Assembly (NCBI GenBank): GCA_902795605.1
Contig: CADBLU010000056.1
Coordinates: 1 to 37,607, forward strand
DNA length: 37,607 nucleotides
Reading direction: 5' to 3'
DNA from: an uncultured Prevotellaceae bacterium
GTDB taxonomy: Bacteria > Bacteroidota > Bacteroidia > Bacteroidales > Bacteroidaceae
Part shown: positions 24,589 through 33,598 of the stretch, one piece after another
How the letters are laid out: the number at the start of each line of letters is the position of its first letter
Numbering within the stretch: position 1 is the first letter of the stretch
Position numbers and translations under genes: made by a program
The notes under the pieces: model-generated
Seen by the model: the letters and a program-made list of their open reading frames with translations, nothing else
Told to the model about the DNA's origin: nothing
The model's database searches: none

Positions 24589-27114
24589 TTGATTACCTAC
24601 TTATTATATAGGCACACCATCCGCCGATGGCTGACGGCGTTGTTGGTCTTTGCCGTCGCCTTTGCCGGCAGTGCCGCCGAGCGGACGCTCAACCGTCCCC
24701 TCGACCCTGGTCACCCCGTCGTGGTGACCCGTCCCTACCTGTTCACCTACGACGGACAGGACTATCAGCTCGACAGCCGCCATTTCCTCGTCGACGCCAC
24801 CCTCGACAGTGCTGCCGTGGCTTCCAGTCCCTGGCTCTTCTCTTCCATACGCGAGGCCCTGAGCCACCTTGCCGACGGCACTGAGGCCGACCCCATGACC
24901 GTGTATGTGGCACCCAATGTCTATTGGGTCGACGACCCCGACGACCCCACCGTGAGGACCGGCGTCGGTGGGCGCGAGCCTTTCGGCATGACCGTGCGTT
25001 GCGCCTATCTCCACATCATCGGCCTCACGCATGATGCCCGCCATGTGGTGCTCGCCTCGCGGCGCGGACAGACGCAGGGTGCCGTGGGCAACTTCACCAT
25101 GTTCGACTTCTACGGCGACGGACTGGAGGTGAGCCACCTCACGATGGGCAACTACTGCAATGTGGACCTGGAATATCCTCTCATGCCCTCCCTCGGGCGC
25201 CAGCGGCGCAGCAGTGCCATCACGCAGGCCCACCTGGCCTATTGCCACGGCGACCGTGTGGTGGCGCGCGACGTGCGCTTCGTGAGCCGCCTCAATATGA
25301 ATCCCCTCAACGGCGCGCGACGCATCCTCTTCGACCATTGCCACATGGAGTGCACCGACGATGCCCTGACAGGCAATGGCGTCTACCTGCACTGCGACTT
25401 CGATTTCTACGGACAAAAACCGTTTTACACCACCGCACAGACGGGAGCCGTCATGCTCGACTGCGACTTCTACCTGAAAGGTGAGAGCCGCCAGGCCTAT
25501 TTCAGCAAGGCCTCGGGACCGCTCACCCTGATTGACTGCCGCTTCCATTCCACTGCCGACGTCTATGTGGGGTGGACAGCCTATCCCGCTCCCTGGCTGA
25601 GATGCTACTACAGCAATGTCACGATGAACGGGCAACCTTACGTCGTGGAGAGCGAGCACCCCGAGACCTCCGTCTGCCTCGACCACCTGCCGTTGCTCAA
25701 GGTCTTCAAGGACGAGCACGGCTATAACATCGGCGGACTGCTCGGCGGCAAGGATGGATGGAACCCCGTCGGTAGGCCGGAGACCGTCTCCAGACCCACC
25801 TCGCTCGTCATCATGCCCCGTCAACTGGCCCTTCGCGGCGGCGAGCGGCCCACGCTGCTCGGTGTGCAACTCCGTTGTCACGATGGCAGTCTGCCGTCAC
25901 ACATCGACAGGTATCCCCTCACGTGGAAAGTGCAGGAAGGTTATGAGCACATCCTGCGGCTCACGCCCGAGACAGGCGGCTGCGGCGTAGGTTCCGACTA
26001 CGACGATGATGCGCCGCTCGATATCCTCGTCACTGCCACCACCCCCGACGGGTTGGAGAGTGCCATCCAGGTGCATCTCGAGGGCAAACCGTTGCCTCCG
26101 CCTGCCTTCAGCCGCCCACCTCGCATCCGTCTCAAAGACGGTGTGGCCACCCTCGACTACGTCCTGCGCCCCGGCAACCATGGCGACGAGTCGGACATCC
26201 GGTGGATGGTGGGCGACGAGAGCGACACGGCGCGCGCCGTCGTCGTGGCAGAGAGCCATGGACAGCCGCTGCGCACCTTCGAGGTGGGACAGGGCACCGC
26301 CGGACATTTCCTGATGGCGGTCGTCACCCCGAGGCATGCCCGCAGCGCGCCGGGCATGGCTGCCGTGGCGTGCACACGTCGCCCGGTGACACTCCGGCAG
26401 ACGAAGGTGAGCCGTGTGGTGGAGACCGATTTCCATGATTTCCCCTGCCGCTGGCAACCTCTGCTCAAAGAAGGCTGTTGGACGGTCGACGGCTTCAAAC
26501 CCGCTGATACCGAAGCGTTTCCGTGGACCTTCGACCGTGAGCGGCCGATGTGGGAATATGGCGAGGGATACAACGGCGCCGTGGGCTATGGTCTGCTGCA
26601 GGCCCAGCGTGGTGCCCGCATCATGTATACTCCCGTGGCCGGCGACCATGGCGGCATGAGCGTCGCCCTCGATGTCGACCCCACGAAGACTGCCGGACAG
26701 GGATTCGGCAGCGCCACAGGGCAATATATGGATGTGTGCCTGAACTTCGACACGCATACCCTCACCGGCTACGGCCTGCGCATCATCCGCACGACGAAAT
26801 ATGCCAAGGCCGTCGATTTCCTCCTCGTCGCCTACGACCACGGCACCGTCACCCCTCTCACGGCACCCGTGAGTGCGGTGTGCTACCGCACGGGATGCCA
26901 TATCAGGCTCGACTGCCATGAGGGGTTACTCACGGCGCATGTAGATACCGACACCCCCCTCACTCAGCCCGACGACCCCAATCTCCACACCGAAGTGTCG
27001 CTGAAGGCTCAGGTGCCGCCTCTCGCCTATGGAGGCTTCTGCCTGCAGCACACTGGCTCTTGCGGCGAGAGCACCACCATGCTCCACCGCCTGCGCCTCG
27101 AATGGGACCACTGA
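24589..27114 (+). CDS. Secreted parallel beta-helix protein, pectinesterase-like
   Basis: About 841 residues. A signal peptide is visible (RRWLTALLVFAVAFAGSAA), but no in-frame ATG precedes it. TTG at 24589 is the most plausible start (MITYLLYRHTIRRW), 55 bp after glsB. The middle reads as a right-handed beta-helix of the pectin methylesterase/pectate lyase type. It has SIREALSHLADGTEADPMTV, TMFDFYGDGLEVSHLTMGNY, HCHMECTDDALTGNGVYLHC and DCRFHSTADVYVGWTAYPAP. After this come Ig-like strands and a C-terminal domain (about residues 600-840) resembling a concanavalin-like beta-sandwich that could bind or cleave glycans. The enzyme activity is not proven. It ends directly before a 9-bp tandem array. 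Confidence 0.7.
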   Translation: MITYLLYRHTIRRWLTALLVFAVAFAGSAAERTLNRPLDPGHPVVVTRPYLFTYDGQDYQLDSRHFLVDATLDSAAVASSPWLFSSIREALSHLADGTEADPMTVYVAPNVYWVDDPDDPTVRTGVGGREPFGMTVRCAYLHIIGLTHDARHVVLASRRGQTQGAVGNFTMFDFYGDGLEVSHLTMGNYCNVDLEYPLMPSLGRQRRSSAITQAHLAYCHGDRVVARDVRFVSRLNMNPLNGARRILFDHCHMECTDDALTGNGVYLHCDFDFYGQKPFYTTAQTGAVMLDCDFYLKGESRQAYFSKASGPLTLIDCRFHSTADVYVGWTAYPAPWLRCYYSNVTMNGQPYVVESEHPETSVCLDHLPLLKVFKDEHGYNIGGLLGGKDGWNPVGRPETVSRPTSLVIMPRQLALRGGERPTLLGVQLRCHDGSLPSHIDRYPLTWKVQEGYEHILRLTPETGGCGVGSDYDDDAPLDILVTATTPDGLESAIQVHLEGKPLPPPAFSRPPRIRLKDGVATLDYVLRPGNHGDESDIRWMVGDESDTARAVVVAESHGQPLRTFEVGQGTAGHFLMAVVTPRHARSAPGMAAVACTRRPVTLRQTKVSRVVETDFHDFPCRWQPLLKEGCWTVDGFKPADTEAFPWTFDRERPMWEYGEGYNGAVGYGLLQAQRGARIMYTPVAGDHGGMSVALDVDPTKTAGQGFGSATGQYMDVCLNFDTHTLTGYGLRIIRTTKYAKAVDFLLVAYDHGTVTPLTAPVSAVCYRTGCHIRLDCHEGLLTAHVDTDTPLTQPDDPNLHTEVSLKAQVPPLAYGGFCLQHTGSCGESTTMLHRLRLEWDH

Positions 27115-27121
27115 GAATAAT

Positions 27122-27175
27122 CTAGAGACTCTAGAATCCCTAGAAAAACTAGTATCCCTAGGAAAACTAGAAAAT
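27122..27175 (+). repeat. 9-bp CTAG-containing tandem array after the beta-helix gene
   Basis: Six consecutive 9-bp units: CTAGAGACT, CTAGAATCC, CTAGAAAAA, CTAGTATCC, CTAGGAAAA, CTAGAAAAT, then decayed units up to about 27190. It begins 7 bases after the stop codon and reads in the gene's sense direction. It belongs to the same family as 9466-9510. It occupies most of the 90-bp convergent gap before the end of dgt. No canonical terminator is visible, though the first unit contains the palindrome CTAGAG-A-CTCTAG. Confidence 0.88.
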
Positions 27176-27204
27176 ATGGAAAAATCTATGAGATAGCCGC
27201 CCGA

Positions 27205-28542
27205 TTATACGATGGGCAGCGAGATGCCGCAGATTTTCTGATAGATGTCGAGGGCATAGACATCGGTCATGCCGCTGATATAGTCGATGACAGCCATGAG
27301 GCGAGTCTCAAAATCATCGGAATGGATGTCGTATTGGCTGCTCACCCGCTGGATGAGTTGCTGCGAGTAGTAGTGCTCAGGTGCCATGATGGCCCCCATC
27401 ATCTGCTCCATCAGCGTCTCGATGATTTTGTAGCCGGAGAGTTCCACGTCGAGCACGGGCTTGCTGTTGTAGATACGGCTCATCGACACCTCGGTGCAGT
27501 TGCGGTAGGCTTTTCGCGTCGATTCGCTCACATGGTCTATCAGACTGCCAGTGAACTCCCCTGCCAGGATTTTTTCCTCGTTGTCGACAAACACCTGCAC
27601 GCACTCATGCTCCAGCAGGCCGATGACCGATGAGCGCATATACACTATCCGCTCGTTGATGTCGTCGATCTGCTCGTCGATGATGCGCTGGCGCATACGG
27701 GCACGCACCTCCTCGTCGAAAAAGCCGAGCAGCAGCCGCTCCGTCTCCTCATACGACAGGATTTTGAGTTTGTGCGCATCCTCGATGTCCATGATCTCAT
27801 AGCAGATGTCGTCGGCCGCCTCGACGAGATACACCAGCGGATGGCGCACGTATTTCACCCCTTGTTCCGTCGACTCCAGACAGCGGATGCCCAGTTCAGC
27901 GGCTATCCGCTCATAGAGTTCCTTGCCCGAATGGAAGAAGCCGAACTTGCCCTTCCGTCCCGACATGGTGGACGAGAAAGGATATTTCACGATAGAGGCC
28001 AGTGTGGAGTAGGTGAGAACGAAGCCACCCTCGCGGCGGCCCTTGAAACGGTGGGTGAGCAGGCGGAAAGCATTGGCGTTGCCCTCAAAATGCGTGATGT
28101 CGCTCCACAGCGCCTCGCTCACCTGTCCCCGCAGTTGTTGCCCCGCGCGCTCGGTGAAGAAAGCCCTGATGGCCCGCTCGCCGGAGTGGCCGAAAGGGGG
28201 ATTGCCCATGTCGTGAGCCAGGCACGCTGCCGACACGATGGTGCCTATCTCCTCGAAGAGTGTGCCTGACAGTTCGGGATGGCGGACCACGAGCGCACGC
28301 GTCACATCATTGCCAAGCGACATGCCCAGACACGACACTTCAAGACTGTGTGTCAGACGGTTGTGGACGAAGATGCTGCCCGGCAGCGGGAACACCTGGG
28401 TCTTGTTCTGCAGTCGGCGGAAGGGGGCGGAGAAAATCAGCCTGTCGCTGTCGCGCTTAAATTCGGAGCGGTCGTCGTGACGTGTGCTGTGGCGGTGCTC
28501 CTGCCCCAGACGCTTGGTGGAAATCAGTTGGTGCCAGTTCAT
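27205..28542 (-). CDS. dgt: Deoxyguanosinetriphosphate triphosphohydrolase (dGTPase, HD domain)
   Basis: An HD-superfamily hydrolase that splits dGTP into deoxyguanosine and triphosphate, limiting the dNTP pool. The 445-residue protein has NKTQVFPLPGSIFVHNRLTHSLEVS with metal-ligand His65, then AACLAHDMGNPPFGHSGE with the His110-Asp111 pair. A further Asp lies in YLVEAADDICYEIMDIEDAH. All are in the order typical of dGTPases. I chose ATG 28542 because AAGG lies 7 bases upstream. An earlier in-frame ATG at 28596 lies in the 23-bp repeats and adds no conserved sequence. It is divergent from dut, another nucleotide-pool enzyme. Confidence 0.93.
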   Translation of the reverse strand: MNWHQLISTKRLGQEHRHSTRHDDRSEFKRDSDRLIFSAPFRRLQNKTQVFPLPGSIFVHNRLTHSLEVSCLGMSLGNDVTRALVVRHPELSGTLFEEIGTIVSAACLAHDMGNPPFGHSGERAIRAFFTERAGQQLRGQVSEALWSDITHFEGNANAFRLLTHRFKGRREGGFVLTYSTLASIVKYPFSSTMSGRKGKFGFFHSGKELYERIAAELGIRCLESTEQGVKYVRHPLVYLVEAADDICYEIMDIEDAHKLKILSYEETERLLLGFFDEEVRARMRQRIIDEQIDDINERIVYMRSSVIGLLEHECVQVFVDNEEKILAGEFTGSLIDHVSESTRKAYRNCTEVSMSRIYNSKPVLDVELSGYKIIETLMEQMMGAIMAPEHYYSQQLIQRVSSQYDIHSDDFETRLMAVIDYISGMTDVYALDIYQKICGISLPIV

Positions 28543-28564
28543 TGTCATGCCTTCATTTCTCAAA

Positions 28565-28610
28565 GAGATACATCTAATATTACGCAAGAGATACATCTAA
28601 TATTACGCAA
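28565..28610. repeat. Exact 23-bp tandem duplication upstream of dgt
   Basis: The 23-bp unit (GAGATACATC, then TAATATTACGCAA) occurs twice head to tail, at 28565-28587 and 28588-28610, without mismatch. It lies between the dgt start codon and the dgt promoter box, overlapping the last bases of that box, and so would fall in the dgt 5' untranslated leader. The perfect match suggests a recent duplication or selection on two copies of a site. Confidence 0.9.
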
Positions 28611-28615
28611 AAGTA
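28608..28615 (-). promoter_or_regulatory. Candidate promoter (-7 box) of dgt
   Basis: TACTTTTG followed by CG on the minus strand is an exact TAnnTTTG match, 65 bases upstream of the chosen ATG. The 23-bp duplication lies mostly between it and the gene. Confidence 0.5.
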
Positions 28616-28679
28616 AACTAAAATAATCTAAAAACGTGCTTTTTGTCGTGGAAAATATAGAAATATGGTTGGAAAACCT

Positions 28680-28687
28680 TAATTTTG
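28680..28687 (+). promoter_or_regulatory. Candidate promoter (-7 box) of dut
   Basis: TAATTTTG followed by CATC matches TAnnTTTG exactly and lies 26 bases before the dut ATG. It would drive dut and the three envelope genes coupled to it. Confidence 0.5.
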
Positions 28688-28713
28688 CATCTAATTTCCA
28701 AGTAAAGATACTG

Positions 28714-29154
28714 ATGAAGGTAGAGATAAAAGTTGTCTACAAGGGGCGGCATGCCCTGCCACAATACGCCACACCCCTGAGTGCAGGCATGGATTTGAGG
28801 GCCAATATCGACGAACCGGTGACACTCCGGCCCATGGAGCGCAGACTCATACCCACCGGACTGTTCATCGCCCTGCCGCCGGGCTACGAGGCGCAGGTGA
28901 GACCCCGCAGCGGACTGGCCTTGAAGCATGGCATCACCGTTCTCAACACGCCAGGCACCATCGATGCCGACTACCGTGGCGAAGTGATGGTGCTGCTGGT
29001 GAATTTCTCTGCCGAAGACTTCACAGTGGCCGACGGTGAGCGCATCGCCCAGATGGTGGTGGCACGCCACGAGCAGGCCGAATGGCTCCCGGTGGAGGCC
29101 CTTGACGACACCGAGCGGGGAAAAGGCGGATACGGACATACAGGAGTGAAATGA
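28714..29154 (+). CDS. dut: Deoxyuridine 5'-triphosphate nucleotidohydrolase (dUTPase)
   Basis: A trimeric cytoplasmic enzyme that hydrolyses dUTP to dUMP and pyrophosphate, preventing uracil incorporation and feeding dTMP synthesis. The 146-residue protein shows the dUTPase motifs in order: AGMDLRAN (24-31), [11 protein letters not shown] (63-73), [13 protein letters not shown] (78-90), then DGERIAQMV (107-115). The C-terminal P-loop-like arm is [10 protein letters not shown] (135-144). The Met at 28714 fits the family length; an upstream in-frame ATG at 28636 precedes the promoter box and is rejected. The stop overlaps the TPR gene by ATGA, so translation of the two is coupled. Confidence 0.97.
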   Translation: MKVEIKVVYKGRHALPQYATPLSAGMDLRANIDEPVTLRPMERRLIPTGLFIALPPGYEAQVRPRSGLALKHGITVLNTPGTIDADYRGEVMVLLVNFSAEDFTVADGERIAQMVVARHEQAEWLPVEALDDTERGKGGYGHTGVK

Positions 29155-30950
29155 GCATGAGAGTGAGAAGGCACATCCCACAAGGTTTGCTGCGGCTGAC
29201 AGTCGTGGCAGTGTGTGTCGTGGTCTGCCTCAGCGTGGCCGGGCGCAAGAAGCCCAAGAAGGTGCCCCTGCAGCCCGTGGTCTCCACGACCCTCAGCGAG
29301 AACGACTCCAAGCGCTTCCGCTATTTCTATCTCGAGGCTATCCGGCAGCAGCAGCAAGGCAACTATGCCGCCGCCTACGACCTCTTCACCCATTGCCTGG
29401 AGATTCAGCCCACGGCCCCAGAGGTGCATTTCGCACGCTCCTCCTATTTCTCCGAGATGCACGACGACTCGCTCATGCTCGCCAGTATGGAGGAGGCCGC
29501 CCGTCTGCGCCCCGACAACGACACCTACCTGGAACGCCTCGGACAGGTGTATATCAAGACCCATGCCTACGACAAGGCCACCGAGGTGTATGAGCGGCTG
29601 TCGGCCAACAACCCCGGGCGCACCGACGTGCTGAGCGTGCTGCTCCAGCTCTATCAGGTCAACCAGGACTTCGACAAGGTGGTGTCTACGCTCGAGCGCA
29701 TAGAGACCATCGAGGGCAGCAGCGAGGAGATTACCCTCTCGAAGATGCAGGTCTACGCGATGCAGGGCGACACGAAGAAGGAGTTCAGCGAACTCCGCAC
29801 ACTTGCCCGTCAGCACCCCAATGACTACAACTACCGTGTGATGATGGGCAACTGGCTGCTGCAGCACGGCAAGGAGAAAGAGGCGCTCGCCGAGTACAAC
29901 GCCGTGCTGAAGAAAGAGCCCGACAACATCATGGCACAGATGTCGCTGCTCGACTACTACAAGTCGCAGCAGCAGGACTCTCTCGTCAAGGCACAGACAG
30001 AGGCGCTCCTGCTGGGTAAGAACACCGAGCCCGAGAGCAAAATGCTCCTCATGAGACAGTTTATCAGCAACAGCGAGGCCACCGGCGGCGACAGCTGCGA
30101 GGTGCTGCGCCTCTTCGGCAAAATCCTTGAGCAGCCCCAGCAAGATGCCTCGATGGCCGAACTCTGCGCAGCCTATATGTCAATCAAGAAGATGCCCGAA
30201 GACACCATCAACACTGTCTATGAGCACATCCTCGAGATTGCCCCCGACCATGTGGGTGCCCGTGTGGAATTGCTGCAGTCTGCCTGGCGCGACAAAAACT
30301 ACGACAGGGTGGTGGCCCTCTCGAAGCCTGCCATCGAATATAGTCCCGACAACATCCTCTTCTACTATTTCCTCGGACTGGCCTATTCGCAGAAAGACGA
30401 GACCGACCTGGCACTCGACACCTTCCGGAAGGGCGTCGACCAGGCCAATGAGGAGAGCAACAAGGCCATTGTCTCCGACTTCTACTCCATCATGGGCGAT
30501 ATCCTCCACGAGAAGGGGAAATACCAGGAGGCCTATGCCGCCTACGACAGTTGCCTGCAATGGAAGGCGGACAATATAGGATGCCTCAACAACTATGCCT
30601 ACTATCTCAGCGTGCAGGGCAAAGACCTGGCCAAGGCAGAGCAGATGAGTTACCGCACGGTGAAAGCCGAACCCTCGAACGCCACCTATCTCGACACCTA
30701 TGCCTGGATCCTCTTCAAGCAGCAGCGCTATGCCGAGGCGCGCATCTACATCGACCAGGCGCTGGCTGCCGACTCCACGGTGAGCGAGGTCATCATCGAG
30801 CACGCCGGTGACATCTATATGATGAACAACGAGAGTGAGAAGGCCATGGACTACTGGCAGCAGGCCCTTGACAAGGGCGACGGCGACAACGCCCTGCTGC
30901 AAAGGAAAATCAAACTGAAGAAATATATCGAAGACCCCATAGAGAAATAG
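29151..30950 (+). CDS. Tetratricopeptide repeat protein
   Basis: A 599-residue exported or membrane-anchored protein. A basic start and hydrophobic segment ([19 protein letters not shown], about residues 13-31) precede at least ten TPR-like helical pairs. Examples are [79 protein letters not shown] and [22 protein letters not shown] arrays mediate protein-protein contacts, so a periplasmic scaffold role is likely but no partner is visible. The ATG overlaps the dut stop, and the next gene starts 4 bp after its stop. It probably forms one operon with the DUF4292 lipoprotein and the LytM-like protein. Confidence 0.88.
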   Translation: MSMRVRRHIPQGLLRLTVVAVCVVVCLSVAGRKKPKKVPLQPVVSTTLSENDSKRFRYFYLEAIRQQQQGNYAAAYDLFTHCLEIQPTAPEVHFARSSYFSEMHDDSLMLASMEEAARLRPDNDTYLERLGQVYIKTHAYDKATEVYERLSANNPGRTDVLSVLLQLYQVNQDFDKVVSTLERIETIEGSSEEITLSKMQVYAMQGDTKKEFSELRTLARQHPNDYNYRVMMGNWLLQHGKEKEALAEYNAVLKKEPDNIMAQMSLLDYYKSQQQDSLVKAQTEALLLGKNTEPESKMLLMRQFISNSEATGGDSCEVLRLFGKILEQPQQDASMAELCAAYMSIKKMPEDTINTVYEHILEIAPDHVGARVELLQSAWRDKNYDRVVALSKPAIEYSPDNILFYYFLGLAYSQKDETDLALDTFRKGVDQANEESNKAIVSDFYSIMGDILHEKGKYQEAYAAYDSCLQWKADNIGCLNNYAYYLSVQGKDLAKAEQMSYRTVKAEPSNATYLDTYAWILFKQQRYAEARIYIDQALAADSTVSEVIIEHAGDIYMMNNESEKAMDYWQQALDKGDGDNALLQRKIKLKKYIEDPIEK

Positions 30951-30954
30951 CATC

Positions 30955-31839
30955 ATGCGTACCATTCATTTTGTAAAAACCGCTTTACTGGTGCTGCCGC
31001 TGCTCCTTGCGTCCTGCGGCAGCAAGACAAAGATAATGACCGACAACAAAGGTGGCGACGTCACCAATGTGCCCACCACCAGTCCGTCGGTGAAAGGCAC
31101 CGACAATGCCGCCTACCTGCGGCAGGTGACCAATAATGCCTCTACTGCCACCAATCTGGTGGCCAGTATCGACTTCAACCTGAAGTCGGGCAAGAAAGAC
31201 ATCACCGTCGACGGCAAGATCAGCATGCGCCGCGACCAGGTGGTGAGGATACAGATCTCGCCCATGGGACTCGTCGAGGTGGGACGTATGGAGTTCACCC
31301 CCGACTCCGTCCTCATCATGGATAGGATGCATAAGCAATACCTCAAGAGCAGCTACGACCAGGTGAGCTTCCTCAAGAACAACGGCATCGACTTCTATGC
31401 GCTGCAAGCCCTCTTCTGGAACCAGCTCTTCGTGCCCGGCGAGCGTCAGGTGGCCAATGCCGTCTCCCGCTTCGACATCGACGGTTCCAATCTGTCGCTC
31501 ACCGCCGGTAAGATGAACTACCAATGGACCCTCGACAAGCAGGTGGAGCACATCCTCGCCGCCGTGGCCACCTATGCCAGCAGCAAGAACGGCACCTCAC
31601 GGCTGGAGTGGGGCTACAGCGACTTCAAGAATTTCAGCGGCAAGCCCTTCCCCGCCCAGCAGAAGATCAAGATAGTGACTCCCGCCAAGAGCGGCGGTAC
31701 GCCAAAGGAACTCAACGTGGGCCTGACGATGAAAAACTTCAAGACCGACAGCAGTTGGGACACCGTCACTAAGGTGCCTTCCAAATACAAGCCAGTCAAG
31801 CTTGAGGATGTGATCAACCAAATCATGAAATTGCAATGA
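30955..31839 (+). CDS. DUF4292 family lipoprotein
   Basis: A 294-residue lipoprotein. The lipobox LLASC gives a lipidated Cys at residue 21, followed by GSKTKIM. The body has SIDFNLKSGKKDITVDGKISMRRDQVVRIQISPMGLVEVGRMEF, then TPDSVLIMDRMHKQYLKSSYDQV, which is a DUF4292 pattern. The later part continues with beta strands to NFKTDSSWDT. The family is thought to resemble the LolA/LolB lipid-binding fold, so it might bind a lipid or lipoprotein in the periplasm; that is inference. The stop overlaps the next gene by ATGA. Confidence 0.86.
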   Translation: MRTIHFVKTALLVLPLLLASCGSKTKIMTDNKGGDVTNVPTTSPSVKGTDNAAYLRQVTNNASTATNLVASIDFNLKSGKKDITVDGKISMRRDQVVRIQISPMGLVEVGRMEFTPDSVLIMDRMHKQYLKSSYDQVSFLKNNGIDFYALQALFWNQLFVPGERQVANAVSRFDIDGSNLSLTAGKMNYQWTLDKQVEHILAAVATYASSKNGTSRLEWGYSDFKNFSGKPFPAQQKIKIVTPAKSGGTPKELNVGLTMKNFKTDSSWDTVTKVPSKYKPVKLEDVINQIMKLQ

Positions 31840-33596
31840 GAAGAGTCATACTACTGATATTCGCCCTGATGACCGTGCTGCCCCAGATGGCGCAGACCCA
31901 CCGTCGCGGTCAGCACTCCACACGCCGCGCCACGACCACGCGGAAGGCTTCTACGAAGTCCTCGACGACCAAGGGGAAGACGGCCAAGCCCAACTATACG
32001 ACCAAGGAGATACGCGGCCTGCAGAGTCAGCGCCAGCAGATAGAGCAGGACATCCGCAACCAGCAGAACAGGTTGAGGGAGAACAAGGAGAACGTGGCCA
32101 ACCGTCTCAACGAACTGATGGTCATCAATAGTGAGATAGAGGCTAAGCAGAAGGACATCGAAGGCTATGAGCACGACATCGCCAACCTCGACGGCAACAT
32201 CGGTATCCTCAACTCGCAGATGACCACGCTCAAGGGACAGTTGAAAGACCGTCAGGAGAAATACATCAAGTCGGTGAGGTATATGCAGAACCGCCACAGC
32301 ATCCAGGAGAAACTGATGTTCATCTTCAGCGCCAACAGCCTGACACAGGCCTACCGCCGCTTGCGCTTCATGCAGGAGTATGCCTCGTATCAGCGTGTGC
32401 AGGGCGAGCAGATCAAGGCCAAGCAGAACGAGATTGACATGAAGAACAAGCAGTTGCAGGTGGTGCGCTCACAGAAGAACCAGTTGCTCAGCAAGGGAAA
32501 GGCCGCCCGTGCCGACTTGCAGGGCAAGCACACCGAACAGCAGAAGGTGGTGAGTGAGTTGCAGAACGAGCAGAAGACCATCCAGGTGATCATCGCCGAC
32601 CAGGAGCGCAAAAACCAGCAGATCAACGCCGAGATCGACAGACTCGTGGCCGTGGAGGTGGAGAAGGCCCGCATGAGAGCCGCCGCCGAGGCACAGCGGA
32701 AGGCAGAGGCTGCCGCCGCCAAGAAACGTGCCGAGGAACTGGCCCGCAAGAAAGCCGCTGCCGAGAAAGCCAAGCGTGAGGAGGAGCGGCGCATCGCCGC
32801 CGCCAAGGCCGAGGAGGCCCGCCTGAAGGCCGCCGCCGAGAAAGCCGCCCGTGAGCACGAGCGGCGTTTGGCTGCCGAGAAAGCCGCCGCCGAGGCCCGC
32901 GCCCGTGCCGCCGCCGCCGAGGAGCGTGCCCGCAAGGAGTCGGAGGCGAAGGCGCGCCGTGAGGCCGAGGAGACCGCCCGCAAGGCTGCCCGTGAGGCCC
33001 GTGAGGCTGAGGAGGCCGCCCGCAAGGCAGCTGCCGAGAAGGAGCGCGCCGAGCAGGCCGCCCGTGAGGCAGAGTCTGCCCGTCTTGCCGCCGAGCGCAA
33101 GGCTGTGGCCGATGCCGCCCGCCGTGAGAAGGAGGCCGAGGAAGATGCGCGTGAGGCTGCCAAGGTAGAGACGATGTCGGCTGTCGACCGCCAGATCAGT
33201 GGCAGTTTCGAGAGCAACCGTGGCCGTCTGCCTATGCCTGTCACCGGAAAGTACAAGATTGTGAGCCATTTCGGCCAATACGATGTCGACGGACTGAAAA
33301 ACGTGAAGCTCGACAACAAGGGCATCAACATCCAGTGCGAGCAGGGCGCCAGCGCACGGTCCATCTTCGAAGGCGAGGTGAGTGCCGTGGTCAGTGTGGC
33401 CGGCCAGTTGGTGGTGATGGTGCGCCATGGCGACTTCATCTCCGTCTACTGCAACCTCAAGTCAGTGCATGTGCGCAACGGACAGAAAGTGTCGACACGC
33501 CAGGTGCTCGGCACCGTCGGACAGGACAATATCCTGCAGTTCCAACTGCGCCGCGAGAAGCAGAAACTCAATCCTGAGAGTTGGCTGGGGCAATGA
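31836..33596 (+). CDS. EnvC-like coiled-coil protein with degenerate LytM (M23) domain
   Basis: A 586-residue exported protein with signal peptide MRRVILLIFALMTVLPQMAQ. A coiled coil spans about residues 45-270. A very long Ala/Glu/Arg/Lys-rich helix occupies about 275-443, and the C-terminal LytM-like domain is about 465-586. The M23 zinc motif HxxxD reads N494-K-G-I-N498, the catalytic YxHL reads Y538-C-N540-L, and HLHFE reads I566-L-Q-F-Q570. The metal and catalytic residues are therefore all replaced. This matches non-catalytic LytM proteins such as EnvC, which activate amidases to split septal peptidoglycan. It is likely an amidase activator rather than a hydrolase. An 8-bp tandem array starts just after the stop. 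Confidence 0.88.
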   Translation: MRRVILLIFALMTVLPQMAQTHRRGQHSTRRATTTRKASTKSSTTKGKTAKPNYTTKEIRGLQSQRQQIEQDIRNQQNRLRENKENVANRLNELMVINSEIEAKQKDIEGYEHDIANLDGNIGILNSQMTTLKGQLKDRQEKYIKSVRYMQNRHSIQEKLMFIFSANSLTQAYRRLRFMQEYASYQRVQGEQIKAKQNEIDMKNKQLQVVRSQKNQLLSKGKAARADLQGKHTEQQKVVSELQNEQKTIQVIIADQERKNQQINAEIDRLVAVEVEKARMRAAAEAQRKAEAAAAKKRAEELARKKAAAEKAKREEERRIAAAKAEEARLKAAAEKAAREHERRLAAEKAAAEARARAAAAEERARKESEAKARREAEETARKAAREAREAEEAARKAAAEKERAEQAAREAESARLAAERKAVADAARREKEAEEDAREAAKVETMSAVDRQISGSFESNRGRLPMPVTGKYKIVSHFGQYDVDGLKNVKLDNKGINIQCEQGASARSIFEGEVSAVVSVAGQLVVMVRHGDFISVYCNLKSVHVRNGQKVSTRQVLGTVGQDNILQFQLRREKQKLNPESWLGQ

Positions 33597-33598
33597 TT

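Noticed and set aside
32690..33160. Ala/Arg/Glu-rich part of the EnvC-like gene as a DNA tandem repeat
   Set aside because: The protein is compositionally biased with recurring KAAAE/REAEEA patterns, but the DNA shows no fixed period; I treat it as a long charged helix.
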